From: Brevibacillus migulae
GTDB taxonomy: Bacteria; Bacillota; Bacilli; Brevibacillales; Brevibacillaceae
NCBI RefSeq assembly: GCF_004521915.1
Contig: NZ_SDKD01000008.1
Location: 95,000-158,999 of the forward strand
Length of the DNA: 64,000 nucleotides
Direction: 5' to 3'
Below the pieces are notes generated by a model. It was not told the DNA's origin, searched no databases, and saw nothing but the letters and a program-made list of their open reading frames with translations. Below are positions 7,930 through 16,059 of the stretch, one piece after another. Positions within the stretch are counted from its first letter, which is position 1, and each line of letters begins with the position of its first letter. A program made the position numbers and the translations under genes.

Positions 7930-8880
7930 ATGAAAATATGGTATTTACTGATAGCACTCATACTGTTTTCGATCACGTCGCTCTTTATCGGCGTCAAGGA
8001 TATTCATCCCCTTGATCTTTTCTCGATGACGGAGGACCAAGCCCAAATCATGCTGATCAGCAGGATTCCGCGCCTGATCAGCATCATTATCGCGGGGGTC
8101 AGCATGAGCATCGCCGGTTTGATCATGCAGCAGCTCAGCCGCAACAAATTTGTCTCGCCTACCACGGCAGGCACGATGGATTCGGCGAGGCTGGGCGTCC
8201 TGATGGCGATGATCTTGTTCACATCAGCCAGCGCATTGGAAAAGATGATCGTGGCCTTTGCGTTTGCACTGTTGGGAACGTTTATCTTTATGAAAATATT
8301 GGAAAAGGTCAAATTCAAAGATGTGATCTTCATTCCGCTCGTCGGCCTCATGTTTGGAAGCATCATCAGCTCGATGACGACGTTTATCGGTTTGAAATAT
8401 GATCTGATCCAAAGCGCTTCCGCTTGGCTGCAGGGCAATTTTTCCGTCATCATGACCGGGCGCTATGAACTGCTGTATCTCAGCATTCCGTTAGTGTTGA
8501 TTGCCTACCTGTTTGCCAACAAATTCACGATTGCAGGGATGGGTGAGGATTTTTCACTCAATCTGGGGCTGAATTATCGACGAGTGGTCAATACCGGATT
8601 GATCATTGTCGCCCTGGTCTCTTCCGTGGTGATTCTGACGATTGGGACGATTCCCTTCCTGGGGCTGATCATTCCGAATATCGTATCCATCTTCAATGGG
8701 GACAATCTGAAAAAGAATCTGCCCCACACCGCGTTGTTGGGAGCCGTGTTTGTCCTGTTCTGTGACATTCTCGGACGCGTCGTGATTTTTCCATACGAGA
8801 TTCCGATCGGTTTAACTGTCGGAGTATTGGGAAGCGGCATTTTTCTTTACTTGCTCATGAGGAGAAAGGCATATGAATGA
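7930..8880 (+). CDS. yclN: Siderophore (petrobactin-type) ABC transporter permease
   Basis: A 316-residue FecCD-type permease with about nine transmembrane helices. Length and sequence closely resemble B. subtilis YclN: PRLISIIIAGVSMSIAGLIMQQ near residue 45, then SRNKFVSPTTAGTMD, and GTIPFLGLIIPNIVS near 240. Four genes follow in the yclN-O-P-Q order with family-typical lengths. In B. subtilis this system imports ferric petrobactin. The gene sits behind a Fur-type control region and overlaps the next gene by eight bases. Ligand identity here is inferred from similarity. Confidence 0.92.
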   Translation: MKIWYLLIALILFSITSLFIGVKDIHPLDLFSMTEDQAQIMLISRIPRLISIIIAGVSMSIAGLIMQQLSRNKFVSPTTAGTMDSARLGVLMAMILFTSASALEKMIVAFAFALLGTFIFMKILEKVKFKDVIFIPLVGLMFGSIISSMTTFIGLKYDLIQSASAWLQGNFSVIMTGRYELLYLSIPLVLIAYLFANKFTIAGMGEDFSLNLGLNYRRVVNTGLIIVALVSSVVILTIGTIPFLGLIIPNIVSIFNGDNLKKNLPHTALLGAVFVLFCDILGRVVIFPYEIPIGLTVGVLGSGIFLYLLMRRKAYE

Positions 8881-9823
8881 TAAAGCACGCCTCGGTATAC
8901 TCGCCATTCTCTCGGCTGCCATCGTCGCCATTTTTCTGTTCGCCAATGTGGAAGGCGACTGGAGCTATGTGCTGGAGAGAAGAAGCATCAAGATCGTAGC
9001 CATTGTACTGACGGGCGTGGCGATCGCGTACTCAACCGTGATGTTTCAAACGATTACGAATAACAAAATCCTGACCCCTTCGATCATCGGCCTGGATTCG
9101 CTGTACTCGCTGTTTCAAACCTTTATCGTGTTTCTGTTTGGCGCGACGAGCTTGACGACGATGAGCAGGAACGTTCACTTTTTGCTCTCGGTGGGACTCA
9201 TGGTGATTTTCGCAGCCTTTCTTTTTAAGTTTCTCTTCAAACGAGAAGGCCAAAACATCTATTATCTGCTGCTGGTTGGATTGATTTTCGGCACATTCTT
9301 TCAGAGCGTTTCCGGATTCATGGAGGTCCTGATCGATCCGAATGATTTCCAGGCATTGCAGGACAAGATGTTTGCCACGTTCAACAACGTCAACAAGGAC
9401 ATTCTCGTCCTGGCAATCGTCGGCGTGCTGGCAACCATCGGCTATTCGTATCGGCATCTGAAATTCCTGGATGTGCTGTCGCTGGGAAAAGAGCATGCGA
9501 TCAATCTGGGCATCGAATATGACCATGTGGTAAAACGACTGCTGATCGTGATCGCGGTACTGACCTCTATCGCGACTGCCCTGGTCGGTCCGATTACCTT
9601 CCTGGGTCTGCTGGTTGCCAATGTAGCCTATCAAGTGCTGAAAACCTATCAGCATAAATGGCTGATTCTCGGGGCCAGCCTGATCAGCGTCATTGCCCTT
9701 GTCGGCGGTCAATTCATTGTGGAGCATGTATTCACATTTTCGACCACGATCAGTGTGATCATCAACTTCGTGGGTGGCGTGTACTTTCTATATCTTCTGT
9801 TAAAGGAGAATAAATCATGGTAG
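8873..9823 (+). CDS. yclO: Siderophore (petrobactin-type) ABC transporter permease, second subunit
   Basis: A 316-residue FecCD-type permease that would form a heterodimer with the preceding subunit. Visible family features are GVAIAYSTVMFQTITNNKIL and LTPSIIGLDSLY early, and GPITFLGLLVANVAYQ near residue 240. The ATG lies inside the end of yclN (8-base overlap), and its own end overlaps yclP by seven bases, so translation of the three is coupled. The role is inner-membrane passage of a ferric siderophore. Confidence 0.92.
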   Translation: MNDKARLGILAILSAAIVAIFLFANVEGDWSYVLERRSIKIVAIVLTGVAIAYSTVMFQTITNNKILTPSIIGLDSLYSLFQTFIVFLFGATSLTTMSRNVHFLLSVGLMVIFAAFLFKFLFKREGQNIYYLLLVGLIFGTFFQSVSGFMEVLIDPNDFQALQDKMFATFNNVNKDILVLAIVGVLATIGYSYRHLKFLDVLSLGKEHAINLGIEYDHVVKRLLIVIAVLTSIATALVGPITFLGLLVANVAYQVLKTYQHKWLILGASLISVIALVGGQFIVEHVFTFSTTISVIINFVGGVYFLYLLLKENKSW

Positions 9824-10575
9824 AGGTAAGAGGAGTCTCGAAGCAATACGGGAATAAGACAGTCATCGATTCGGTATCCTTGCAAATTGCCAAAGGGAAA
9901 ATCACGTCGTTCATTGGACCAAATGGAGCGGGGAAAAGTACCTTGCTGTCCATGATCAGCCGATTGCTCACGAAAGACACGGGTGAGATTTATATCGATG
10001 GTGTGGAAATCGGCAAGTGCAAAAGCAACGAGCTGGCCAAAAAGATTTCGATTCTGAAGCAATCCAATAACATCAATATTCGCTTGACCATTCGCGAGCT
10101 GGTCAGCTTTGGACGTTTCCCTTATTCCCAGGGAAATATGACTAAGGGAGACTGGAAGTATGTCGATGAAGCGATCGCCTACATGGAGCTGGAAGACATT
10201 CAGCACAAGTATCTGGACCAGCTGAGCGGCGGGCAAAGGCAGCGCGCCTACATCGCGATGGTGCTAGCGCAGAACACCGAGTATATTCTCTTGGATGAGC
10301 CGCTGAACAATCTGGACATGAAGCATTCGGTACAAATCATGAAGGTGCTGCGCAGGCTCGTAGATGAACTGGGCAAGACCATCATTCTCGTGATTCATGA
10401 CATCAACTTTGCGTCCTGTTATTCCGACTACATCGTCGCACTCAAAGACGGGGCAGTCGTAAAGGAAGGCCATGTCGATGAGATGATCGCTTCCAATGTC
10501 CTCAAGGATATTTATGAAATGGATTTCCATATCCAGAATGTGAACAGCAACCGGATTTGTGTGTACTACGCATAA
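9817..10575 (+). CDS. yclP: Siderophore ABC transporter ATP-binding protein
   Basis: A 252-residue ATPase subunit, the same length as B. subtilis YclP. Walker A is GPNGAGKST (residues about 33-41), the signature is LSGGQRQRAY, Walker B is YILLDEPLNNLD and the H-loop is VIHD. It is cytoplasmic and energises YclN/YclO. It starts within the last codons of yclO. No terminator is obvious after it, but a 126-base gap with a Fur-like element separates it from yclQ. Confidence 0.94.
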   Translation: MVEVRGVSKQYGNKTVIDSVSLQIAKGKITSFIGPNGAGKSTLLSMISRLLTKDTGEIYIDGVEIGKCKSNELAKKISILKQSNNINIRLTIRELVSFGRFPYSQGNMTKGDWKYVDEAIAYMELEDIQHKYLDQLSGGQRQRAYIAMVLAQNTEYILLDEPLNNLDMKHSVQIMKVLRRLVDELGKTIILVIHDINFASCYSDYIVALKDGAVVKEGHVDEMIASNVLKDIYEMDFHIQNVNSNRICVYYA

Positions 10576-10628
10576 ATCCTCCCGCTTTGCTTTTGGTAAT
10601 AATCCGGTGGTCTTTTAGCTATTTGATT

Positions 10629-10647
10629 GAGAATAAGATTCAGTATC
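10629..10647. promoter_or_regulatory. Candidate third Fur-like element ahead of yclQ
   Basis: This 19-base stretch (GAGAATAAG...TATC) matches the 19-bp Fur consensus at about 14 positions by eye but is less symmetric than the elements at 7830-7866. No clear -35/-10 pair was found next to it, so an internal promoter for yclQ is possible but unproven. Confidence 0.35.
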
Positions 10648-10701
10648 AAATTGAGCAAGGCCATTGATGTTACATAAAAATACTTTTTAGAGGTGAACGT
10701 T

Positions 10702-11703
10702 GTGAAGAAAAAGTTTCTTATGATTCTCCTGACAGCCATGATCGCCATTTTTGCGGCGGCGTGCGGTTCGAATACTGCAGCACCGACTCAAGCTGAAACG
10801 GAAGCGCCAAAGGCAGAAGCTCCAAAAGCAGATGCAGCTCAAGGCAGTGCGGCACAAGAAGAGCTGACCATCAAGCATCAGCTGGGCGAAACAAAAGTGA
10901 AAACCAACCCGAAAAATGTAGTTGTGTTTGACTACAGCGTGCTGGAAACATTGGATAAACTCGGTGTCGAAGTAGCTGCAGTACCGCAAGAAAGCCTACC
11001 TCCGCATCTGAGCAAGTATAAAGACGCCAAATATACGAACGCGGGAACCTTGTTTGAACCGGATTTTGAGAAATTGAGCGCATTGAAACCGGAACTGATC
11101 ATCATCTCTGGACGCGCTGCTGAAAAATATGAGGAATTGAGCAAGCTTGGTCCTACCATCCATATGGGGGTGGATACGAAGAAATTCATGGAATCCTTTA
11201 CCGAAAACGTGACGACGCTCGGTAAAATCTTTGGCAAACAAGCCGAAGCTGAAAAAGAACTGGCTGCCATTAACGATTCCATTGCGAAGCTGAAAGAACA
11301 AGTAACCGCTAGCGGGAAAAAGGCGCTGATTATCCTGCAAAATGGCGGCAAAGTGAGCGCATACGGACCAGGTTCCCGTTTTGGTATCCTTCATGACGTA
11401 TTCGGTTTTGCACCGGTTGATCCTACGATTCAAGTATCGACCCATGGCCAAAGCATTTCCTTTGAATTTGTAGCGGAGAAAAATCCGGATGTATTGTTTG
11501 TCGTGGACAGAGATACAGTCGTGAAAGGTAATGGCGCGCAAACCAGCGGAAAAGACGTCATCGAAAACGATCTCGTCAAAGGAACAAACGCCTATAAAAA
11601 TGGCAAGCTGATCTATTTGAATCCTAGCTTCTGGTACATTTCTGGAAGCGGCTTGATCTCGGTTCCTGAGATGATCAAAGAAGTAGAAGCAGCCATTAAA
11701 TAA
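10702..11703 (+). CDS. yclQ: Siderophore-binding lipoprotein
   Basis: A 333-residue substrate-binding lipoprotein of the FatB/YclQ type. The N-terminus is MKKK plus a hydrophobic segment ending FAAAC, so Cys21 would be lipidated. It is followed by an Ala/Pro/Glu-rich linker and the PBP domain (VVVFDYSVLETLDKLG; LKPELIIISGRAAEKYEEL). GTG at 10702 is chosen because AGAGGTGAA ends six bases before it; GTG at 10693 overlaps that site. As the fourth gene of the yclNOPQ set, it would capture ferric siderophore outside the membrane. Confidence 0.92.
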   Translation: MKKKFLMILLTAMIAIFAAACGSNTAAPTQAETEAPKAEAPKADAAQGSAAQEELTIKHQLGETKVKTNPKNVVVFDYSVLETLDKLGVEVAAVPQESLPPHLSKYKDAKYTNAGTLFEPDFEKLSALKPELIIISGRAAEKYEELSKLGPTIHMGVDTKKFMESFTENVTTLGKIFGKQAEAEKELAAINDSIAKLKEQVTASGKKALIILQNGGKVSAYGPGSRFGILHDVFGFAPVDPTIQVSTHGQSISFEFVAEKNPDVLFVVDRDTVVKGNGAQTSGKDVIENDLVKGTNAYKNGKLIYLNPSFWYISGSGLISVPEMIKEVEAAIK

Positions 11704-11722
11704 GAGCATCAGTCCCAGGAAG

Positions 11723-11748
11723 AAACCTCCGTATGGTACGGGGGTTTT
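11723..11748 (+). terminator. Rho-independent terminator after yclQ
   Basis: A stem AACCTCCGTA / TACGGGGGTT with G-U pairs and a three-base loop, then a T run. Confidence 0.75.
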
Positions 11749-11813
11749 ATCTATATATGGGATGATATACTATTGAAAAGAGTAAGAAAAAGAAATGCTT
11801 GGGGGAGAACGAC

Positions 11814-12794
11814 ATGAAAGCTGTCCTGGTTACTGCCTTTGGCGGGCCGCAGAACATGGAAGTCACCGAGATTGATACGCCAGCTATCAAACCGCATCAA
11901 GTATTGGTTCGCGTGGTTGCGACAAGTGTAAATTTCGCCGATATCAAGGCTAGATACGGCAAAAAGGGCGGGGGGAAGCTTCCCTTTTTACCTGGATTGG
12001 AGGCAGCCGGTGTCGTTGAGCGCGTAGGGGACCAGGTGCAAGGATTGCGGGTCGGGCAACGGGTCATCGCTTTTCCGAGCGATGGGTCTTATGCAGAGTA
12101 CATCGCCGTGGACGAACAGCTTACCTTTCCCATTCCGGATGAGATCGATTTTGAGCTGGCTGCGGCATGCGGCATCGTCTCCTTTACATCCTATAAGCTG
12201 TTGGCAGATGTGGCGAGGCTGGAGCAGGGGGAGACCGTCTTGATCCATGCAGCGGCAGGGGGAATCGGTACCACTGCGATCCAGCTGGCCAAGCTGCTGG
12301 GAGCTGGAACCGTCATTGGCACGGTGGGCAGTGAAAACAAGATCGCCATCGCCAAGGAGGCGGGTGCGGATCGCGTCATTTGTCATGCCAAAGAAGATTT
12401 TGCCGAAAAGGTCATGGAGCTCACAGAAGGGGAAGGGGCCAATGTAATTCTTGACTCTATTTCCGGACAGGTGTCTGAAAAAAGTATCGAATGCCTCGCC
12501 CCGTACGGCCGTTTGGTTCATTTTGGCAATGCGAGTGGGGAAGTGGGGACTTTCAAGACGATTGACCTGCATGCAAGCTGTCGATCCGTTCTAGGCTTCA
12601 GTTTCGGCACGACTCGCAGCAAGCGTCCGCACTTGCTGCAAGCGATTGCGGAACGCGTGCTGCCCTATTTAGCGGATGGGCGACTGCGCATTATGATTGG
12701 CAAACGTTATGGATTGGAAGAGGCAGCACTCGCCCATGAGTGGGTGGAAAGCCGGCAAAGCACTGGGAAAGTGATCCTGCAGGTACAATCGTAA
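11814..12794 (+). CDS. Zinc-independent quinone oxidoreductase-like MDR family enzyme
   Basis: A 326-residue medium-chain dehydrogenase/reductase of the NADPH:quinone oxidoreductase branch. Visible features are SVNFADIKARYG in the N-terminal domain, GLEAAGVVERVGDQV, the cofactor motif AAAGGIGTTAIQLAK (about residues 145-160) and a C-terminal STGKVILQ ending. The structural-zinc cysteine cluster of alcohol dehydrogenases is absent. ATG at 11814 follows GGGGGAGAA; the upstream TTG overlaps that site. An extended -10-like TGATATACT lies at 11763-11771. Cytoplasmic; substrate unknown. Confidence 0.88.
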   Translation: MKAVLVTAFGGPQNMEVTEIDTPAIKPHQVLVRVVATSVNFADIKARYGKKGGGKLPFLPGLEAAGVVERVGDQVQGLRVGQRVIAFPSDGSYAEYIAVDEQLTFPIPDEIDFELAAACGIVSFTSYKLLADVARLEQGETVLIHAAAGGIGTTAIQLAKLLGAGTVIGTVGSENKIAIAKEAGADRVICHAKEDFAEKVMELTEGEGANVILDSISGQVSEKSIECLAPYGRLVHFGNASGEVGTFKTIDLHASCRSVLGFSFGTTRSKRPHLLQAIAERVLPYLADGRLRIMIGKRYGLEEAALAHEWVESRQSTGKVILQVQS

Positions 12795-12870
12795 CGACCA
12801 GAGGCTAGGCTCGTCTTGCTGAGAATAGGTAAGCGGGTGGTTGCCTCGTGATCAGATGGAGCAGTTGCAT

Positions 12871-13194
12871 TCATTGTCCCAGCTGCAGAGCAGCGGCTTT
12901 TCGCTTTTTGTGATAGAAAACAGCGATGCTTGAATAGATCGCAGCCAATAAATCATAAGTAAATCCGGCATACGCCCATTCCTTTATGCGCGGGAAGCCT
13001 GGAATCAGGATCGCGATAGCCCCTAGCAATTTTGCTACGCCAATAAAGGGGAGGAAATAGGCTGGATAGCCTAAATGCTCGGTGATCATGGTTACCGCAT
13101 CGGGTACCATCAAGATATCCGGAATCGCTCCCATCCCCATGAGGACGGCCATCAGCCCGGTAAACACCCAGTAGGCGATATTTGTTCTTTTCAT
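12871..13194 (-). CDS. DoxX-like family membrane protein
   Basis: A 107-residue protein with four predicted transmembrane helices, typical of DoxX-like proteins: WVFTGLMAVLMGMGAIPDIL first, then PYFLPFIGVAKLLGAIAIL in the middle. The role is unproven, linked in related families to redox or quinone stress. ATG at 13194 follows GAGGAG on the minus strand; the frame continues upstream but without initiation signals. It is convergent with the MDR gene. Confidence 0.82.
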   Translation of the reverse strand: MKRTNIAYWVFTGLMAVLMGMGAIPDILMVPDAVTMITEHLGYPAYFLPFIGVAKLLGAIAILIPGFPRIKEWAYAGFTYDLLAAIYSSIAVFYHKKRKAAALQLGQ

Positions 13195-13522
13195 TGTAGA
13201 TCTACTCCTCTCGATATAAGTTCGCCTTTGATTATAAGGTGGATCGCATCGCTGCATTTCTTATCGATTGCGATTCTTCTCCTTTCAGCCAACAAAAAAG
13301 GCTTTCCTTTGAATCATCCATCGAAAAAAGGAGCAGTTTGCCTAGGGCAGCTGCTCCTTTTTTGGTAGTTCCTTCTTTAAAGGCTAATCTTGTTATTACG
13401 GATTCCTCTCTAACAACATACCCCCAGTGTGGTAGAGAACATGACAAAAACGGCTATGCAACATGACGGTTTTTCTGTCTGTTCCTATTTGCCTTGAGGA
13501 ATAATGAACAATTCCGATTGCT
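13195..13522. other. Gene-free stretch with a symmetric stem-loop
   Basis: No gene with a ribosome binding site is seen on either strand. The only structure is the strong symmetric stem-loop at 13324-13363. Short open frames on both strands lack initiation signals and cross the stem-loop. It looks like a decayed region between the DoxX-like gene and the fragments at 13523-14217. Confidence 0.5.
13324..13363. terminator. Symmetric (bidirectional) rho-independent terminator
   Basis: A perfect 13-bp stem AAAAAAGGAGCAG / CTGCTCCTTTTTT with a 14-base loop, A run before and T run after, so it can act on both strands. No intact gene on either side clearly uses it. Confidence 0.75.
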
Positions 13523-13762
13523 TTGTGCATTAATCAAGATACCTTCCAGCAAGTAGTGTTTAATCATCTGAATACCAATGGGGAATTTCATGGAGGCGTA
13601 TGTACTTTCATGCCAGAAAAACGGATTGATTCGAGCTATAAGTTGCTAGGAATATGGATCGACTCTGATAAATATCCATTAGGAGATGAATTGACTCTTG
13701 AAGAGAGAAAGAGCCATGAAAGAGAAGGCTATTATCCAAAAATGGAGCTGCTTGCGCGGTAG
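13523..13762 (+). CDS. Hypothetical protein or gene fragment
   Basis: An open frame of 79 codons from a TTG at 13523, open back to about 13508, with no visible ribosome binding site. The protein is polar with no membrane segment; a central LGIWIDSDKYPLGDELTLEE stretch looks like genuine protein. A strong terminator follows 80 bases after its stop, which suggests this is the tail of a once-longer gene. No family recognised. Confidence 0.3.
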   Translation: MCINQDTFQQVVFNHLNTNGEFHGGVCTFMPEKRIDSSYKLLGIWIDSDKYPLGDELTLEERKSHEREGYYPKMELLAR

Positions 13763-13840
13763 AAAAGAACAAGTGAAGAGATTGAATGTAAGCAATTTGC
13801 ATGGGATCACATGAGCGGGATTTCAATAACGACAACAGGC

Positions 13841-13876
13841 AAAGGCAGCTGAGACAAGTTCATCAGCTGCCTTTTT
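13841..13876 (+). terminator. Rho-independent terminator
   Basis: A perfect 12-bp stem AAAGGCAGCTGA / TCAGCTGCCTTT with a 10-base loop and T run. It lies directly before the first recognisable codon of the aldo/keto reductase remnant. Confidence 0.85.
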
Positions 13877-13878
13877 CA

Positions 13879-14217
13879 CACTTCCGTTCAGGTAGATTGA
13901 CCCGTGATTGGGCGGATACAACCCACCGTTCCGAAACCGACCAGGTTCAGAAATCAAAATACGATGCGACTGCAAGCGCCGATCGATTGGTCGTAGAACG
14001 GGTTGCTGCCATCGCAGAAAAGCGTGGTGTTTCCCGTGTTCATATCGCACTTGCTTGGTTACTGCAGAAAGAATCGGTAACTGCTCCCATTATCGGTGCT
14101 ACGAAAATGTCCCATCTGGAAGATGCGGCAGCTGCACTGTCGATCACGTTAACACCAGAAGAAATGGCTATGTTGGAAGAGCCGTACGTTCCGCATCCGG
14201 TCGTTGGAGCTCTGTAA
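13879..14217 (+). pseudogene. Aldo/keto reductase C-terminal remnant
   Basis: Only the last third of an aldo/keto reductase remains. The frame gives SGRLTRDW near its start, then IAEKRGVSRVHIALAWLLQK, then PIIGATK and ALSITLTPEEMAMLEEPYVPHPV before the stop, the classic C-terminal half of the YghZ/Tas-like barrel. The catalytic Asp-Tyr-Lys-His part is absent. No ribosome binding site exists; upstream is a terminator, so it is not expected to be expressed. The remaining frame is undamaged, suggesting deletion rather than slow decay. Confidence 0.8.
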
Positions 14218-14323
14218 TTGTATGGCAATGCTGCGAATAGCAGAGTGACTGGGATATCCTTGCATCATTAGCGGGATCGCCCGGAAGACTTATGATAACG
14301 GATTCGACAGTTCTACAGCATCA

Positions 14324-14362
14324 TGAAAAAGGGAGCCGCCACAAGTTGAGCGACTCCCTTCT
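14324..14362 (-). terminator. Rho-independent terminator (minus strand)
   Basis: On the minus strand GGGAGTCGC pairs with GGCGGCTCCC (G-U pairs allowed), followed by CTTTTTCA. It ends the saccharopine-dehydrogenase-like transcript. Confidence 0.65.
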
Positions 14363-14404
14363 TCCATTCAACCATCTATTTTTTATCTATGCTATGCTTA
14401 CGCC

Positions 14405-15607
14405 TTACCTGATCGTCAGAAGCGGGGAGGTTTTCTCAATCACTTGCCAATCCATGCCCCTTGCCCGCAATCGTTCCAGAAAGCTCATCGGTTCAATCAG
14501 CTCGGGCGGGATGCAGCCGGTAGTGGTCAAGAGACCTTCCGCGATCAAATCAACAGCGACAACAGGCGGGATTCCGGTTTGCCAAATGGTGGCCTGGAAC
14601 TCCGTTTTGTAGAAGACTTCGTCATGATTGGCCATGGTATAGACGTAAAGTTCTTTTCGTTTGTTATCCTTTTTGCCTTTGACAAGCGCACCCACGCACG
14701 AGTAGCCGTGAATTTTTCCGGCCAGGTCAGCCGGTTTGGGCATGGTCGTGACGACCACATCCCGAGGCGCCACTTTGATTCCCTTCACTTCGATCTCTTC
14801 ATCGCTGTCCAGCCCCAGATAGCTGAGTACCTGAAGCGTGTTGACAAAGTCGGGATGCAAGGCATACTTGAAGTCTACATATTTGCAGCCTTTTGCCCGG
14901 CCGATGGTTTCCCCGAGCGTCGTGGCTTCTTCATGCTCGACGTTGTAGCAATCCAGCCAGCCGATCGGTTCTGGAAACTCAAATTCTTCCTTATTGGCAA
15001 AAGGGGTCGGAAACAGCTGCTCGCCTTTATCGGGCGTCCAGTAGTTCGGTTTGGCCAGACATTCCTGAATGGCGGTCTGTGGGCTAAAATACGAGCAAAA
15101 TCCGTCGTAATCAGCGACTGAATTATCACCATCGCGGATCAAAATGGCATCGACTTCATCCAATTGATCCACGGCATAGCGGGCAGCAATGTTGGAGAAG
15201 CCGGGGTCGCAGCCAAGCCCCATGATGCCGATAATGCCGGCTGCGCGAAACTTGTCGTTCCAGGCGAGCTGCTTGCGGAGCCAGACGGGCCCGCTGGAAG
15301 CTGTATCAATATAATGCGTTTTTGTATTGAGGCAGGCTTTCATGACTTCAAAATTGTTTTCCGGCAAGCCGATATGCAGCAGCACATCGACGCCGTCCAG
15401 GATCGATTGCACGCTGGATACATCCCGTGCATCCACACGTTTGACCTCGATCTCCACATCGGTTTCCCTGCGCAAATCGGCAGCAAGCTCCTCGGCAGGG
15501 TCTATGGAAATATCCGCTAAAATCAACTTTTCCAAATAATCACTTTTGACAAGCTCGCAGGCACTCACCTGGCCTACGCCGCCAACTCCTAATATCGCGA
15601 CTCTCAT
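14405..15607 (-). CDS. Saccharopine dehydrogenase family NAD(P)-binding protein
   Basis: A 400-residue cytoplasmic oxidoreductase. The N-terminal Rossmann motif is MRVAILGVGGVGQVSACEL, and the Sacchrp_dh_NADP pattern continues with DVLLHIGLPENNFEVMKACL and HYIDTAS. The middle has GLGCDPGFSNIAARYAVDQL, seen in carboxynorspermidine/saccharopine-type enzymes. ATG at 15607 follows GAGGAGG by seven bases; the frame is open further upstream but there overlaps the small ORF 15633-15806. Exact substrate (lysine or polyamine metabolism) is uncertain. No polyamine genes are next to it. Confidence 0.87.
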   Translation of the reverse strand: MRVAILGVGGVGQVSACELVKSDYLEKLILADISIDPAEELAADLRRETDVEIEVKRVDARDVSSVQSILDGVDVLLHIGLPENNFEVMKACLNTKTHYIDTASSGPVWLRKQLAWNDKFRAAGIIGIMGLGCDPGFSNIAARYAVDQLDEVDAILIRDGDNSVADYDGFCSYFSPQTAIQECLAKPNYWTPDKGEQLFPTPFANKEEFEFPEPIGWLDCYNVEHEEATTLGETIGRAKGCKYVDFKYALHPDFVNTLQVLSYLGLDSDEEIEVKGIKVAPRDVVVTTMPKPADLAGKIHGYSCVGALVKGKKDNKRKELYVYTMANHDEVFYKTEFQATIWQTGIPPVVAVDLIAEGLLTTTGCIPPELIEPMSFLERLRARGMDWQVIEKTSPLLTIR

Positions 15608-15632
15608 AGAGTCCTCCTCTCCGTGTGTAACA

Positions 15633-15806
15633 CTATCTTCGTATTCGTAACAACCACATGCGATCATGCGCTTCCCAACATGTTTTTGGTACATGCACAG
15701 CGAACATGTCAGGTCGATACGCACGGAACAGGGTCGCTGTGCCCGTGTTTGCTCCTGTCCGTGGTACAGCCTGTTCGAGGATGTCGATCGGTTCACGAGG
15801 TTTCAT
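15633..15806 (-). CDS. Candidate 57-residue small protein upstream of the saccharopine dehydrogenase-like gene
   Basis: ATG at 15806 follows AAGGAGA with a seven-base spacer, giving 57 codons to a TAG at 15633. The product is basic (begins MKPREPIDILEQ, ends WLLRIRR), has no membrane helix and matches no family I recognise. The stop lies 25 bases before the next gene's start on the same strand, so the two would be co-transcribed. It uses a different frame from the upstream extension of the dehydrogenase frame, so only one can be coding; the start signal favours this one. It could also be a leader ORF. Confidence 0.5.
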   Translation of the reverse strand: MKPREPIDILEQAVPRTGANTGTATLFRAYRPDMFAVHVPKTCWEAHDRMWLLRIRR

Positions 15807-15981
15807 TAAAGGGTCTCCTTCCGATTGGGAAATGGGCCGCTGAAATGGTCAGCGACGGTCAAGCGACTAGGGAAGCTACAAATCATGCAGCGTGGGAATG
15901 CTCCTCACCTCCTTGTAAGAAAGATGTATGATCGAATGCGGAAAACATGTAAGCAAAGAAGGGATGGTTGGAAATAGGGAC

Positions 15982-16012
15982 AAAAAAAGGGGCCGCTTGC
16001 ATGCAGGCCCCC
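15982..16012 (-). terminator. Rho-independent terminator (minus strand) after the D-aminopeptidase gene
   Basis: On the minus strand GGGGCC pairs with GGCCCC across an 11-base loop, followed by seven Ts. Confidence 0.75.
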
Positions 16013-16059
16013 GCTTAGAAGTGTGGTCGATGAAGTTGAATAGAGGAGGAAAATCCAAT

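Noticed and set aside
13239..13466. 75-codon frame on the plus strand opposite the DoxX-like region
   Set aside because: It runs through a perfect terminator stem-loop and lacks any start signal.
15623..15931. 102-codon plus-strand frame opposite the small minus-strand gene
   Set aside because: No ribosome binding site, and it is the antisense of the better supported minus-strand ORF.
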